From NCBI GenBank assembly GCA_019683695.1, contig JADGHX010000001.1, forward strand, positions 1 through 64,000: a DNA stretch of 64,000 nucleotides, given 5' to 3'. Shown here piece by piece: positions 47,230-55,872 of this stretch (positions are counted from its first letter, which is position 1; each line of letters starts with the position of its first letter). The position numbers and the translations under genes were made by a program. Source of the stretch: Steroidobacteraceae bacterium. GTDB taxonomy: Bacteria > Pseudomonadota > Gammaproteobacteria > Steroidobacterales > Steroidobacteraceae. The notes beneath the pieces were generated by a model. It saw nothing but the letters and a program-made list of their open reading frames with translations. It was not told where the DNA came from and did not search any database.

Positions 47230-50034
47230 ATGACCCCCGCTCCCGATCTCGTCCTCGTCGACGGCTCGTCGTACCTGTACCGGGCGTTCCACGCGCTGCC
47301 CGCGTTCTCGAACTCGCGCGGCGAGCCGACGGGCGCCGTGTTCGGCGTGCTGAACATGCTGCTCAAGTTCGTGAAGGACTACAAACCGCGGCGCATGGCC
47401 GTGGTCTTCGACGCGAGCGGCAGAACGTTCCGCGATGAGCTCTTCGCGGAATACAAGGCGCATCGTTCGCCGATGCCGAACGATCTGCGCCCGCAGATCG
47501 AGCCGCTCATCACGATCCTGCGCGCGCAGGGCCTGCCGGTGCTGCGTGTGGAAGGCGTGGAGGCCGACGACGTCATCGGCACACTCGCGTGCCGTGCGGC
47601 CCGCGCCGGCCAGCGCGTGCTCATCTCCACCGGCGACAAGGACATGGCGCAGCTCGTGGATGGCTCCATCACGCTGATCAACACGATGAGCAACACGGTG
47701 CTTGATCGCGCGGGCGTGAAGGCGAAGTTCGACGTCTATCCCGAGCAGATCATCGACTATCTCGCGCTCGTCGGGGACAGCTCGGACAACATCCCCGGCA
47801 TCGAGAAGGTCGGCCCGAAAACCGCCGCGAAGCTGCTCAACCAGTACGGCACGCTCGATGAGCTGATCGCGCATGTGAACGAAGTGAGCGGCAAGGTGGG
47901 CGAGAACCTGCGTGCGGGCGTGGCCACCCTGGAGCTGTCGCGCAAGCTCGCCACCATCCGGACGGATCTCGAGCTGCCGGGCATCCCGGAGGATCTCGCG
48001 CCCAGCGAGCCGGACATCGAGCAGCTCCGCGCGCTGTACACACGTTACGAGTTGCGCTCGCTGCTTCGTCAGCTCGAAACGACGTATGGAGCATCGGGCG
48101 CCAATGGCTCTGCAGAGACGACCGCGCGCGGCAGCGCTGCCGCTCACGCAGAAGCTACCGGGGAGGCGCACCCCGCGGCATCTGCGGGCGTTGTGGGTCA
48201 GCCCGCTCCCGCGGCCGCGGTGGAACGACGTTACGAGACCCTCACGGAGTGGTCGCAACTCGAGGGTTGGATCGAACGGCTGCGGCAGGCCGAGCTGTTT
48301 TCCTTCTCGCTGGCGACCACGAATCCGGACTACATGAAGGCCGAGATCGTCGGCGTGTCGTTTTGCGCGGGAGAAGCGGGCGTCGCGGCATACGTGCCCC
48401 TCATGCATGACTACGCGGGCGCACCGTCTCAGCTGGATCGCGAGCGCGTGCTCAATGCCCTGAAGCCGCTGCTGGAAGATCCGGAGAGGCCCAAGATGGG
48501 CCATCACCTGAAGTACGACTGGCACGTGCTGCTCAAGTACGGCATCCGGCTCGCGGGCGTGCGGTTCGACAGCATGCTCGAGTCATACGTGCTGAACAGC
48601 GTCGCCACCCGGCACGACCTTGAAACCAGCGCGGATCGGTACCTCGGCGTGAGAACGCTCAAGCTCGAGGATGTGGCCGGCAAGGGTGCAAAGCAGCTCA
48701 CGTTCAACCAGGTGCCGGTCGACCGCGCCGCCGAATACGCCGCTGAAGAAGCGGATATCGCGTACAGGCTTCACTGCGCGCTGTGGCCGCAGATTCAGGC
48801 TGTCCCTGCGCTCGAACGGCTCTACCAGGAAGTGGAGCAGCCGCTCGTGCCCGTGCTCATGCGTATGGAGCAGCGTGGCGTGCTGGTGGATCGCGAGCTG
48901 CTCAAGACACAGAGCCGCGAGATATCCGCTCAGCTCGAGGAGCTGCATGCCGCCGCATGCAAGGAAGCGGGCTACGACATCAACGTGGATTCGCCGAAGC
49001 AGCTTCAGCAGGTTCTTTTCGAGAAGCTGCAGCTCCCCGTGCTGCGCAAGACGCCGACCGGCCAGCCTTCCACCGCTGAAGATGTGCTCGAGGAGCTCGC
49101 GCAGTCCTACGCCCTGCCGCGCATCGTGCTCGACTACCGCGCCCTGGCGAAGCTCAAATCCACGTACACGGACAAGCTGCCGGAGCAGATCAACCCGCGC
49201 ACGGGCCGCATTCACACGAGCTATCACCAGGCCGTGGCGGCCACCGGCCGACTGTCCTCGTCCGATCCGAACCTGCAGAACATCCCGATCCGCCGGGCGG
49301 AAGGGCGCCGCATCCGGCAGGCCTTCATCGCGCCGCCCGGGCACGTGCTGCTCGCCGCGGACTACTCCCAGATCGAGCTGCGCATCATGGCGCACCTGTC
49401 AGGCGATGAGGGGCTGCTGCGGGCTTTCGCAGAAGATCTGGACGTGCATGTGGCGACGGCCGCGGAAGTTTTCGGCGTGCCGCTGGACGCCGTGAGCGAG
49501 GACCAGCGGCGGCTGGCGAAGACCATCAACTTCGGTCTGATTTACGGCATGTCCTCGTTCGGTCTGGCGCGCAACCTCGGCATCGAACGCGGTGCTGCGC
49601 AGAAGTATGTCGAGCGCTACTTCGCCCGCTATCCCGGCGTGAAGCAATTCATGGATCGCACGCGCGTGCAGGCTCGCGAGGTCGGGTACGTGGAAACCGT
49701 GTTCGGCAGGCGCCTTTACCTGCCAGACATCCGCTCCGGCAACAAACAAATGCAGCAGTACGCGGAGCGCAGCGCCATCAACGCCCCCATGCAGGGCACG
49801 GCAGCGGACATCATCAAGCGCGCCATGATCGAAGTGGACGCCTGGTGCGAGCGCGACGAAGTGCCCGCGCGGCTCATCATGCAAGTGCACGATGAGCTTG
49901 TGTTCGAAGTGCCACAGCACGCCGTTGACGCGGTGAGGAACGGCATCCGCGAGCGCATGGTGCAGGCCGCCGAACTGAAAGTCCCGCTTCGCGTGGACAT
50001 CGGCGTCGGGGCGAACTGGGACGAAGCCCACTAG
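47230..50034 (+). CDS. polA: DNA polymerase I
   Basis: 5'-exonuclease, 3'-5' exonuclease-like and polymerase domains; DYSQIELRIMAHLSGD, RRLAKTINFGLIYGMSSFGLA, QVHDELVFEVP. Confidence 0.98.
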   Translation: MTPAPDLVLVDGSSYLYRAFHALPAFSNSRGEPTGAVFGVLNMLLKFVKDYKPRRMAVVFDASGRTFRDELFAEYKAHRSPMPNDLRPQIEPLITILRAQGLPVLRVEGVEADDVIGTLACRAARAGQRVLISTGDKDMAQLVDGSITLINTMSNTVLDRAGVKAKFDVYPEQIIDYLALVGDSSDNIPGIEKVGPKTAAKLLNQYGTLDELIAHVNEVSGKVGENLRAGVATLELSRKLATIRTDLELPGIPEDLAPSEPDIEQLRALYTRYELRSLLRQLETTYGASGANGSAETTARGSAAAHAEATGEAHPAASAGVVGQPAPAAAVERRYETLTEWSQLEGWIERLRQAELFSFSLATTNPDYMKAEIVGVSFCAGEAGVAAYVPLMHDYAGAPSQLDRERVLNALKPLLEDPERPKMGHHLKYDWHVLLKYGIRLAGVRFDSMLESYVLNSVATRHDLETSADRYLGVRTLKLEDVAGKGAKQLTFNQVPVDRAAEYAAEEADIAYRLHCALWPQIQAVPALERLYQEVEQPLVPVLMRMEQRGVLVDRELLKTQSREISAQLEELHAAACKEAGYDINVDSPKQLQQVLFEKLQLPVLRKTPTGQPSTAEDVLEELAQSYALPRIVLDYRALAKLKSTYTDKLPEQINPRTGRIHTSYHQAVAATGRLSSSDPNLQNIPIRRAEGRRIRQAFIAPPGHVLLAADYSQIELRIMAHLSGDEGLLRAFAEDLDVHVATAAEVFGVPLDAVSEDQRRLAKTINFGLIYGMSSFGLARNLGIERGAAQKYVERYFARYPGVKQFMDRTRVQAREVGYVETVFGRRLYLPDIRSGNKQMQQYAERSAINAPMQGTAADIIKRAMIEVDAWCERDEVPARLIMQVHDELVFEVPQHAVDAVRNGIRERMVQAAELKVPLRVDIGVGANWDEAH

Positions 50035-50202
50035 ACAAACCGGCCACTTAGCGGCCTTCGGTGCTTTCGGCCCGATTCGCGCCGTTACCGCCCGCAACGG
50101 CTAGGCTTGCGGGCACGCTGCTGGCTAGGCTGTGTGTCGTCGTGTGGCTTTACGTCCACAGGAGCCCCGGCAACGTTCACAAGGCAACACTGGAGAAGAC
50201 TC

Positions 50203-50757
50203 ATGCGAATTCCATTGCCCGCGGTCCTGCTCGCACTGGCCGGCACGGCCGCCCATGCGGCGGATAACGGGTTCTATCTTGGCGCCGGCGTGACCCAGGT
50301 GAAGCTCGACGATATCGGGCAGGACTTCGACACCGGGAGCATCGGCAACTTCAAGATCGACGACACGTCGTGGAAGCTCATCGCGGGCTTCCGCCCGCTC
50401 GACCACTTCGCCGTCGAGTTCAACTACATGGATCTCGGCAGCGAGAGCCGCAACATCGGCGGGGTGCAGTTCGATGCGGATGGCAAGGCGTATGCCGGCT
50501 ATCTGGTCGGGTTTCTGCCCATCACGCTCATCGACCTGTATGCGAAGGCCGGGCTCGTGCAGTGGGAAGGCGATGCGCGCGGCCGAGGCCCGCTGAACTT
50601 CGATTTCGATGAGGACGGTACCGAATTCGGTTACGGGTTTGGCGTGCAGGCGCGTCTTGGAAGTCTGGCAGGACGCCTCGAGTACGAGCGCTTCGACGTG
50701 GACGGAACGGATGGCGTGGAGCTCCTGACGCTCGGCGCCACCTGGACCTTCCTGTAG
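50203..50757 (+). CDS. Outer-membrane beta-barrel protein (OmpA/OmpX-like barrel)
   Basis: Signal peptide ...TAAHAADNGFYLGAGVTQVKLDD; beta-strand periodicity; C-terminal aromatic ATWTFL. Confidence 0.85.
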   Translation: MRIPLPAVLLALAGTAAHAADNGFYLGAGVTQVKLDDIGQDFDTGSIGNFKIDDTSWKLIAGFRPLDHFAVEFNYMDLGSESRNIGGVQFDADGKAYAGYLVGFLPITLIDLYAKAGLVQWEGDARGRGPLNFDFDEDGTEFGYGFGVQARLGSLAGRLEYERFDVDGTDGVELLTLGATWTFL

Positions 50758-50809
50758 CGCCGTACCAACAGGGCGACGCTCAAGGCGCTGATCTACTTAG
50801 GGAAGTTTC

Positions 50810-50966
50810 TTCCGAAATGTTCGGAACTTCAGCGGAGGTGGTTCGTCTAACCTCGCGAGTGCCACGGCACTCCCCGCTTCCCTCCCTGAGCGGGTCAACC
50901 CGGTTCATGAGACCTGTGCCGGGTTAGTCTGCCCCGGTGATCTCCACGAGGTCGCCGGGGTTTTTT
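50810..50966 (+). ncRNA. Candidate trans-acting sRNA in the polA-engB interval (positional analogue of Spot 42 / ErsA / sX13)
   Basis: Hairpins: TTCCGAA-ATG-TTCGGAA (50810-50826), GAGTGC-CACG-GCACTC (50857-50872), CCCGCT-TCCCTCCCTG-AGCGGG (50873-50894; C-rich loop), AACCCGG-N15-CCGGGTT (50897-50925), then an intrinsic terminator (50932-50966). The 5' end is not determined. Confidence 0.55.
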
Positions 50967-51553
50967 ATTCCCTTGAGAAACGCGAGCAGCACGCGCTGTG
51001 CCTCGGCCGCTCCGGTTTTGTCGAGCGAGGAGAAGAGCTGAGCGGTCGCGATGCCGGAGAGCTGCGCATTCGCCTCGCGCAGCGCCCGGGTGCTCTCGCT
51101 GCGATTGAGCTTGTCGGCTTTGGACAGCAGCACGTGCACCGGCAGGTCGCGCCCGCCGGCCCGCGCCCATTCGATCAGCGCATGGTCCTCGCGGCCGAGC
51201 CCGCGCCGGGCGTCGACGATGAGCACGAGACCTCGCAGGCTTTGCCGCTCCCGCAGCGCGTTGATGAGCGGAGCCCACGTGCGCCGCTCCTCTTCCGGAG
51301 CCGCGGCGTACCCGTAGCCCGGCAGATCCACGATGCGCTTCTGCTCCCCCACCGAAAAGAAGTTCAGCAGCCGGGTGCGGCCGGGGGTCTTGCTCACGCG
51401 GGCCAGACCGTTCCGCTGCAGCAGCGTGTTGATGGCGCTCGATTTGCCCGCGTTCGAGCGCCCGGCAAAGGCCACCTCCGCGCCGTGGTCGGGCGGAAAG
51501 TGCGCCGGCTGGGCCGCGCTCAGCAGGAACTGGACATTCGGGAATACGCTCAC
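50924..51553 (-). CDS. engB: Ribosome biogenesis GTP-binding protein YihA/EngB
   Basis: GAEVAFAGRSNAGKSSAINTLLQRNGLARVSKTPGRTRLLNFF...VDLPGYGYAAAPEEERRTW...LSKADKLNRSE; GTG start chosen at 51553. Confidence 0.94.
   Translation of the reverse strand: MSVFPNVQFLLSAAQPAHFPPDHGAEVAFAGRSNAGKSSAINTLLQRNGLARVSKTPGRTRLLNFFSVGEQKRIVDLPGYGYAAAPEEERRTWAPLINALRERQSLRGLVLIVDARRGLGREDHALIEWARAGGRDLPVHVLLSKADKLNRSESTRALREANAQLSGIATAQLFSSLDKTGAAEAQRVLLAFLKGIKNPGDLVEITGAD
50932..50966 (+). terminator. Strong intrinsic terminator, antisense within the engB 3' coding end
   Basis: CCCCGGTGATCTC-CAC-GAGGTCGCCGGGG (13 bp with G-U pairs) followed by TTTTTT. Confidence 0.88.
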
Positions 51554-51643
51554 GGTTGCCGATGGGGCCTCGAGCAGCTCAGGCAATTCAGTAGTGTACA
51601 ATTCGCCGCCCTTCGCACCGGCGGATATGCGGAAAGACGAGAA

Positions 51644-52312
51644 ATGCGGAAGACGATGAGAGTCGCCTCGGTGGGTTCGATCGTGCTCGCAGCCTGGCTG
51701 GCGGGCGCTCAGGCCACGGCCCAGGAAGCGCTGCCCGTTGAAGGCGGCAGCCTCGAGAACGGCGCATCCAAGGCGGCCGTGTGCACCGCCTGCCATGGCC
51801 CGAACGGCAACAGCGTGAATCCGGAATGGCCGAACCTTGCGGCCCAGTCCGCCGTGTACACGTTCTCGCAGCTGAAGCTGATCAAGGAGAACGTGCGCCA
51901 GAACCCCGTGATGGCGCCCATCGTGCAGCCGCTCACGGACGCGGATTTCAAGGATCTCGCCGTCTACTTCGCCGCCCAGACGCCGCAGGGCCTGGAAGCC
52001 GATCCCGCGTACTGGAAGGATGGCGAGCGGCTCTATCGGGCCGGTGATCCGGAACGGGACATTCCCGCCTGCATGGCCTGCCATGGCCCGGTCGGCCAGG
52101 GCAATCTCGCCGCCGGCTACCCGGCGCTTCGCGCGCAGCACTCTGTGTACACGGTGAAGCAGCTCAACGACTACGCCTCCGGCAAGCGCTATCCAGGCGC
52201 CGATGCGGAGCATCCGGTGAGCGCGAACGCACAGACCATGACGACGATTGCGAAACGGCTCACGCCGGAAGACATCCGCAACGTAGCGTCCTATCTCCAG
52301 GGCTTGCGCTAA
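51644..52312 (+). CDS. Cytochrome c4 (diheme)
   Basis: Signal peptide; two CxxCH motifs (CTACHGPNGNS; CMACHGPVGQG). Confidence 0.95.
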   Translation: MRKTMRVASVGSIVLAAWLAGAQATAQEALPVEGGSLENGASKAAVCTACHGPNGNSVNPEWPNLAAQSAVYTFSQLKLIKENVRQNPVMAPIVQPLTDADFKDLAVYFAAQTPQGLEADPAYWKDGERLYRAGDPERDIPACMACHGPVGQGNLAAGYPALRAQHSVYTVKQLNDYASGKRYPGADAEHPVSANAQTMTTIAKRLTPEDIRNVASYLQGLR

Positions 52313-52324
52313 ACGAGGTCACTG

Positions 52325-53173
52325 ATGATTCGCCTGCCCGTCGCACTCGGACTCATCCTGCTCAGCATTTCCGCGTGCGCGCGGGAAACCGCTCCGCCGG
52401 TCGCGCAGCCCGCGACAGATGCCGCCGCGGCCCCTCCCGCGGGCGCAGCACCTGCAGCGCCCGAAGCGCAGACCGATGAGTCGGCGCAGGCAACCGCCTC
52501 TCAGGAATCCACCACCGAGGCGAACGCGGAAGACAAGCGCGACGTGACGCTCGAGCGGCTCGCCGCGATGCCGTCCGATCAGCAGCTGCCCGCGGGCAAG
52601 TGGAAACCCGGTGTCAACTACACGCCGCTCGTGCCCGCGCAGCCCACGAATGTTCAGGCCGGCAAGGTGGAAGTGGTGGAGGTGTTCTGGTTCGGCTGCC
52701 CGCACTGCTACGCGCTCGAGCCGTACATCTCCAGCTGGCTGAAGAACAAGCCGGAGTACATCGAGTTCGTGAAACTGCCCGTGATGTGGGGGCCGGTGCA
52801 TCGCGCGCACGCGCGGCTGTTCTACATCCTCGAGACGCTCAACCGCAGAGACCTCGAGCCCAAGGTGTTCGACACGATCCATAACCAGCGCAACATGCTT
52901 GCGGCCAGCGACGAGCAGGCCACGCGCAAGATGCAGCAGGATTGGGCCACGGCGAACGGCATCAGCGCCGCGGATTTCAACAAGGCCTGGGACTCCTTCA
53001 GCGTCAACTCCGCCCTGCAGCGGGCCGAGCAGCTCACGCAGCGCTATCGCGTCGAGGGCGTGCCGATGATCGTCGTGAACGGCAAGTACAAGACCGACGT
53101 CGGCCAGGCGGGCGGCCCGAGCCAGCTCATCTCCCTCATCAACGATCTGGCGGCGAGCGAGAGGCGCCGGTAG
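52325..53173 (+). CDS. dsbA: Thiol:disulfide interchange protein DsbA-like, with lipoprotein-like N-terminus
   Basis: Lipobox-like LLSISAC; Ala/Pro/Gln-rich linker; VFWFGCPHCYALEPYISSWL (CPHC), VEGVPMIVVNGKY. Confidence 0.92.
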   Translation: MIRLPVALGLILLSISACARETAPPVAQPATDAAAAPPAGAAPAAPEAQTDESAQATASQESTTEANAEDKRDVTLERLAAMPSDQQLPAGKWKPGVNYTPLVPAQPTNVQAGKVEVVEVFWFGCPHCYALEPYISSWLKNKPEYIEFVKLPVMWGPVHRAHARLFYILETLNRRDLEPKVFDTIHNQRNMLAASDEQATRKMQQDWATANGISAADFNKAWDSFSVNSALQRAEQLTQRYRVEGVPMIVVNGKYKTDVGQAGGPSQLISLINDLAASERRR

Positions 53174-53228
53174 CGGGCGGCAACATCGCGGCGGTGCGAG
53201 GCGCGACTCGACACTGGAGCCGCGGAGC

Positions 53229-54203
53229 GTGCTGAGCGCATTCGTTCCGGGCGCACAGGGGCTGGTCCGGCTCATTCAGGCGCCTCCCGATCCGTTTCCG
53301 CCGAACACGCTCTGGTACGACCTGCTCGAACCCACGCCCGAGGAAGAAAAGGCCGTCGAGCAGCGGCTGCGCGTGGACGTGCCCTCGCTCGAGGAAATGC
53401 GCGAGATCGAAGCCTCGAACCGGCTGTACGAGGAGAACGGTGCGCTCTACATGACGGCGACGATCGTCACGAAGCTCGACACGGAGCTTCCGCAGGTCTC
53501 GCAGGCGACGTTCATCCTCTCCGAGCAGTTCCTCATCACGAACCGGTACACGGATCCGCTGCCGTTCCGGCGGTTCATCACGTACGCGGAAACACATCCC
53601 GCGGCGGTCGCGTCCGCTTCCCTGGTGCTCGCGGGGTTGCTGGAATCGATCGTGAATCGCATTGCGGATGTGATCGAGCGCGTCGCCGCGGACCTCGATC
53701 GCATTTCGGCCGAAGTGTTTGCGTATGGGCGGCGCAGATCGCGCGTGTCGCAGGATTTCCGGCAGGTGCTCGGGCGCGTGGGGCAGAACGGAGAGCTGGT
53801 TTCGAAGGTGCGCGAAAGCCTCGTGAGTCTCGCGCGCCTGCTGGCATTCGTTCAGCAAGCCGGCAACACACATCTGACGCCGGAGGCGCGCGTGCGTTTT
53901 CGCACGCTGACGCGCGACATCGCCGCCCTGTCGGACCATGCATCCTTCCTCGGAGACAAGGTCCAGTTTGCACTGAATGCCACCCTCGGCATGGTGACCA
54001 TCGATCAGAACAACATTCTCAAGATCTTTTCGGTCGTGACCGTGTTTCTGCTGCCGCCGTCGGTGATTGCCGGCTTTTACGGCATGAACTTCGAGCACAT
54101 CCCGTGGCTCAGCGCGCCCTGGGGCTGGTGGGTGGCGCTTCTGATGATGGCGCTCTCGGCGGTGCTGCCGTGGCTGTGGTTCAAGCGAAGAGGGTGGTTG
54201 TAG
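53229..54203 (+). CDS. corA: CorA family Mg2+/Co2+ transporter
   Basis: C-terminal YGMNFEHIPWL (GMN motif) between two TM helices. Confidence 0.96.
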   Translation: MLSAFVPGAQGLVRLIQAPPDPFPPNTLWYDLLEPTPEEEKAVEQRLRVDVPSLEEMREIEASNRLYEENGALYMTATIVTKLDTELPQVSQATFILSEQFLITNRYTDPLPFRRFITYAETHPAAVASASLVLAGLLESIVNRIADVIERVAADLDRISAEVFAYGRRRSRVSQDFRQVLGRVGQNGELVSKVRESLVSLARLLAFVQQAGNTHLTPEARVRFRTLTRDIAALSDHASFLGDKVQFALNATLGMVTIDQNNILKIFSVVTVFLLPPSVIAGFYGMNFEHIPWLSAPWGWWVALLMMALSAVLPWLWFKRRGWL

Positions 54204-54566
54204 GGGCAAGCTCACGTCCCGTCAGCTCGCCGACGCATGCGGCGCGGCTGGCGTGGTCATTTGCCCTCTTGGCCGCCAACGTGGCGCGTGCTCAGGCGGT
54301 CCGCAGGGGCAGGTATGGACTGATCCGCACGCACGCGGTGTCAGGCGAAGGGCAGCGTCGGGACTTTCGGCTGGAGAGCGCCTCGGCTGACCCGTCTGAC
54401 GCCGCGCTGAGGTTCCGGCTGTGGCTGGAGGTCCGGTAAGCGGCGGAAGCTGCCGCCCATGTGACGGGATAGACCCATGCCGGGGATTACTCAGGCATCC
54501 GGGATGACGCGTGTCCGGGATGATCTGTTGCCGGCGTGCGCGGAACAGACCCTACCGATGTGCAGA

Positions 54567-54584
54567 AACAAATCCTGCAGGATT
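54567..54584 (-). terminator. Possible weak terminator hairpin just 3' of tRNA-Arg
   Basis: Perfect palindrome AATCCTGCAGGATT (54571-54584), then TGTTT on the minus strand. Confidence 0.45.
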
Positions 54585-54660
54585 GGCGCGCCCGACTGGA
54601 TTCGAACCAGCGACCTGCAGCTTCGGAGGCTGCCACTCTATCCATCTGAGCTACGGGCGC
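54584..54660 (-). tRNA. tRNA-Arg (anticodon CCG), CCA encoded
   Basis: Reverse complement GCGCCCGTAGCTCAGATGGATAGAGTGGCAGCCTCCGAAGCTGCAGGTCGCTGGTTCGAATCCAGTCGGGCGCGCCA; anticodon loop CTCCGAA; 7-bp acceptor stem. Confidence 0.97.
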
Positions 54661-54671
54661 GTGAGGCGGGG

Positions 54672-54701
54672 ATTCTACGGACCTTCGGTTGTCGCCGCCA
54701 A
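54672..54701 (-). promoter_or_regulatory. Sigma70-like promoter for tRNA-Arg
   Basis: Minus strand TTGGCG-18 nt-TAGAAT about 12 nt upstream of the tRNA 5' end. Confidence 0.55.
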
Positions 54702-54747
54702 CCGCTTGAGTCCCGGCGGCAATTGCCATCGACACCCGCGACGGACC

Positions 54748-55290
54748 GAGCCTCATCCGGCCTGAAGACGGCTACAACAGGATCCCACGGCCGCAACAGA
54801 GATGAGCGGCGAGGTGGGGCGTCGCGAGGTGGCGTGGACTGTCTGGAGTCGGCACCTGACTGCCGGGACTGAGCGGCAAATCCGCCCGCGCGGAGAACCG
54901 GAGCCTGCGGACCTGAAGACGGCACGGATACGCAAGATCCCGCGAGCCGCACAAATTGAGCCGCGAGCCGGCGTCGCACGTGAGCGTGGGCCTGCTGTGG
55001 TCGGCGCCCGACTTGCGCGAACCGGGCGGCCGTTCCGCACGCGCGGAAAGCCGGAGCCTGCGGACCTGAAGACGGCACGGATACGCAAGATCCCGCGAGC
55101 CGCACAAATTGAGCCGCGAGCCGGCGTCGCACGTGAGCGTGGGCCTGCTGTGGTCGGCGCCCGACTTGCGCGAACTAGGCGGCCGTTTTCCGCACGCGCG
55201 GAGAGCCGAGGGCCTCTAGGCCTCAACACATCACGGGTACGCAGATCCCGAAGCCGCACAGAGTGAGGTACGAGGTGATGTGAGCGTGCG
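54748..55290. repeat. 153-bp tandem repeat array, about 3.5 copies (two near-identical internal copies, degenerate flanking copies)
   Basis: gagcctgcggacctgaagacggcacggatacgcaagatcccgcgagccgcacaaattgagccgcgagccggcgtcgcacgtgagcgtgggcctgctgtggtcggcgcccgacttgcgcgaa occurs at 54901 and 55054; degenerate copies begin at 54748 and about 55209. Confidence 0.93.
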
Positions 55291-55406
55291 GCGTTTGCAT
55301 GACTCAAAAAATGGACGGCGCGATGCGCGGTTTCCCGCCGGGGTCAAGTTTTCTCGTCGGCAAACGAATTACTGGCAGACCCTGTCTGCCACGCAAGAGG
55401 ACGAGC

Positions 55407-55817
55407 TTGAGCGAATTTTTCAGATGGGATCCGGCAAAGCTGTCGCTGCAGATCCCGGAGATGGACGACGAGCACAAGGTGCTCATCGGCATGATGAATG
55501 ACCTGCACACCCTGAACGAGTCCAGCAGACCGGTTGCCGAGCAGCTCTCGGCGCTCGACAGGCTGGTGCGCTACACGGCAAAGCACTTCGCGGACGAAGA
55601 GGTCTACATGGAGCGCATCGGGTTTCCCGGTCTGCGCATCCACAAGGGCGTGCACAAGCAGTTGCTGGACAGGCTGGGAGAATTTCTGTCTGCCGCGCGC
55701 TCGAGCCAGAAACTGCCGGAAGACCTCTTCGTGTTCTTCAAGATGTGGCTCAGCGCTCACATCTGCGGCATCGACACCAAGTACGCGCAGCACGCGAGGA
55801 CGCTGAAATCGGCGTAG
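55407..55817 (+). CDS. Bacteriohemerythrin
   Basis: LSEFFRWDPAKLSLQIPEMDDEHKVLIGMMNDLH...HFADEEVYMERIGFPGLRIHKGVHKQLLDRL...WLSAHICGIDTKYAQH; TTG start at 55407 preceded by AGAGGA (the in-frame ATG at 55299 gives an implausible N-terminus). Confidence 0.88.
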   Translation: MSEFFRWDPAKLSLQIPEMDDEHKVLIGMMNDLHTLNESSRPVAEQLSALDRLVRYTAKHFADEEVYMERIGFPGLRIHKGVHKQLLDRLGEFLSAARSSQKLPEDLFVFFKMWLSAHICGIDTKYAQHARTLKSA

Positions 55818-55872
55818 ACGCTGCGGCGATCTGAACGGCGGCCTTCCGCGAGGCCGCCGATCCCGTACCACG

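Noticed and set aside
54104-54872. Small + strand ORFs 54104-54439 and 54477-54872
   Set aside because: One overlaps the corA 3' end; the other reads antisense through tRNA-Arg; no motif support.
54748-55290. CRISPR array
   Set aside because: Unit is 153 bp with no short repeat/unique spacer structure and no cas genes nearby.
54638-55307. Repetitive ORFs on both strands across the 153-bp array
   Set aside because: Period divisible by 3 makes every frame open; no start signal or homology, so treated as a DNA repeat rather than protein.
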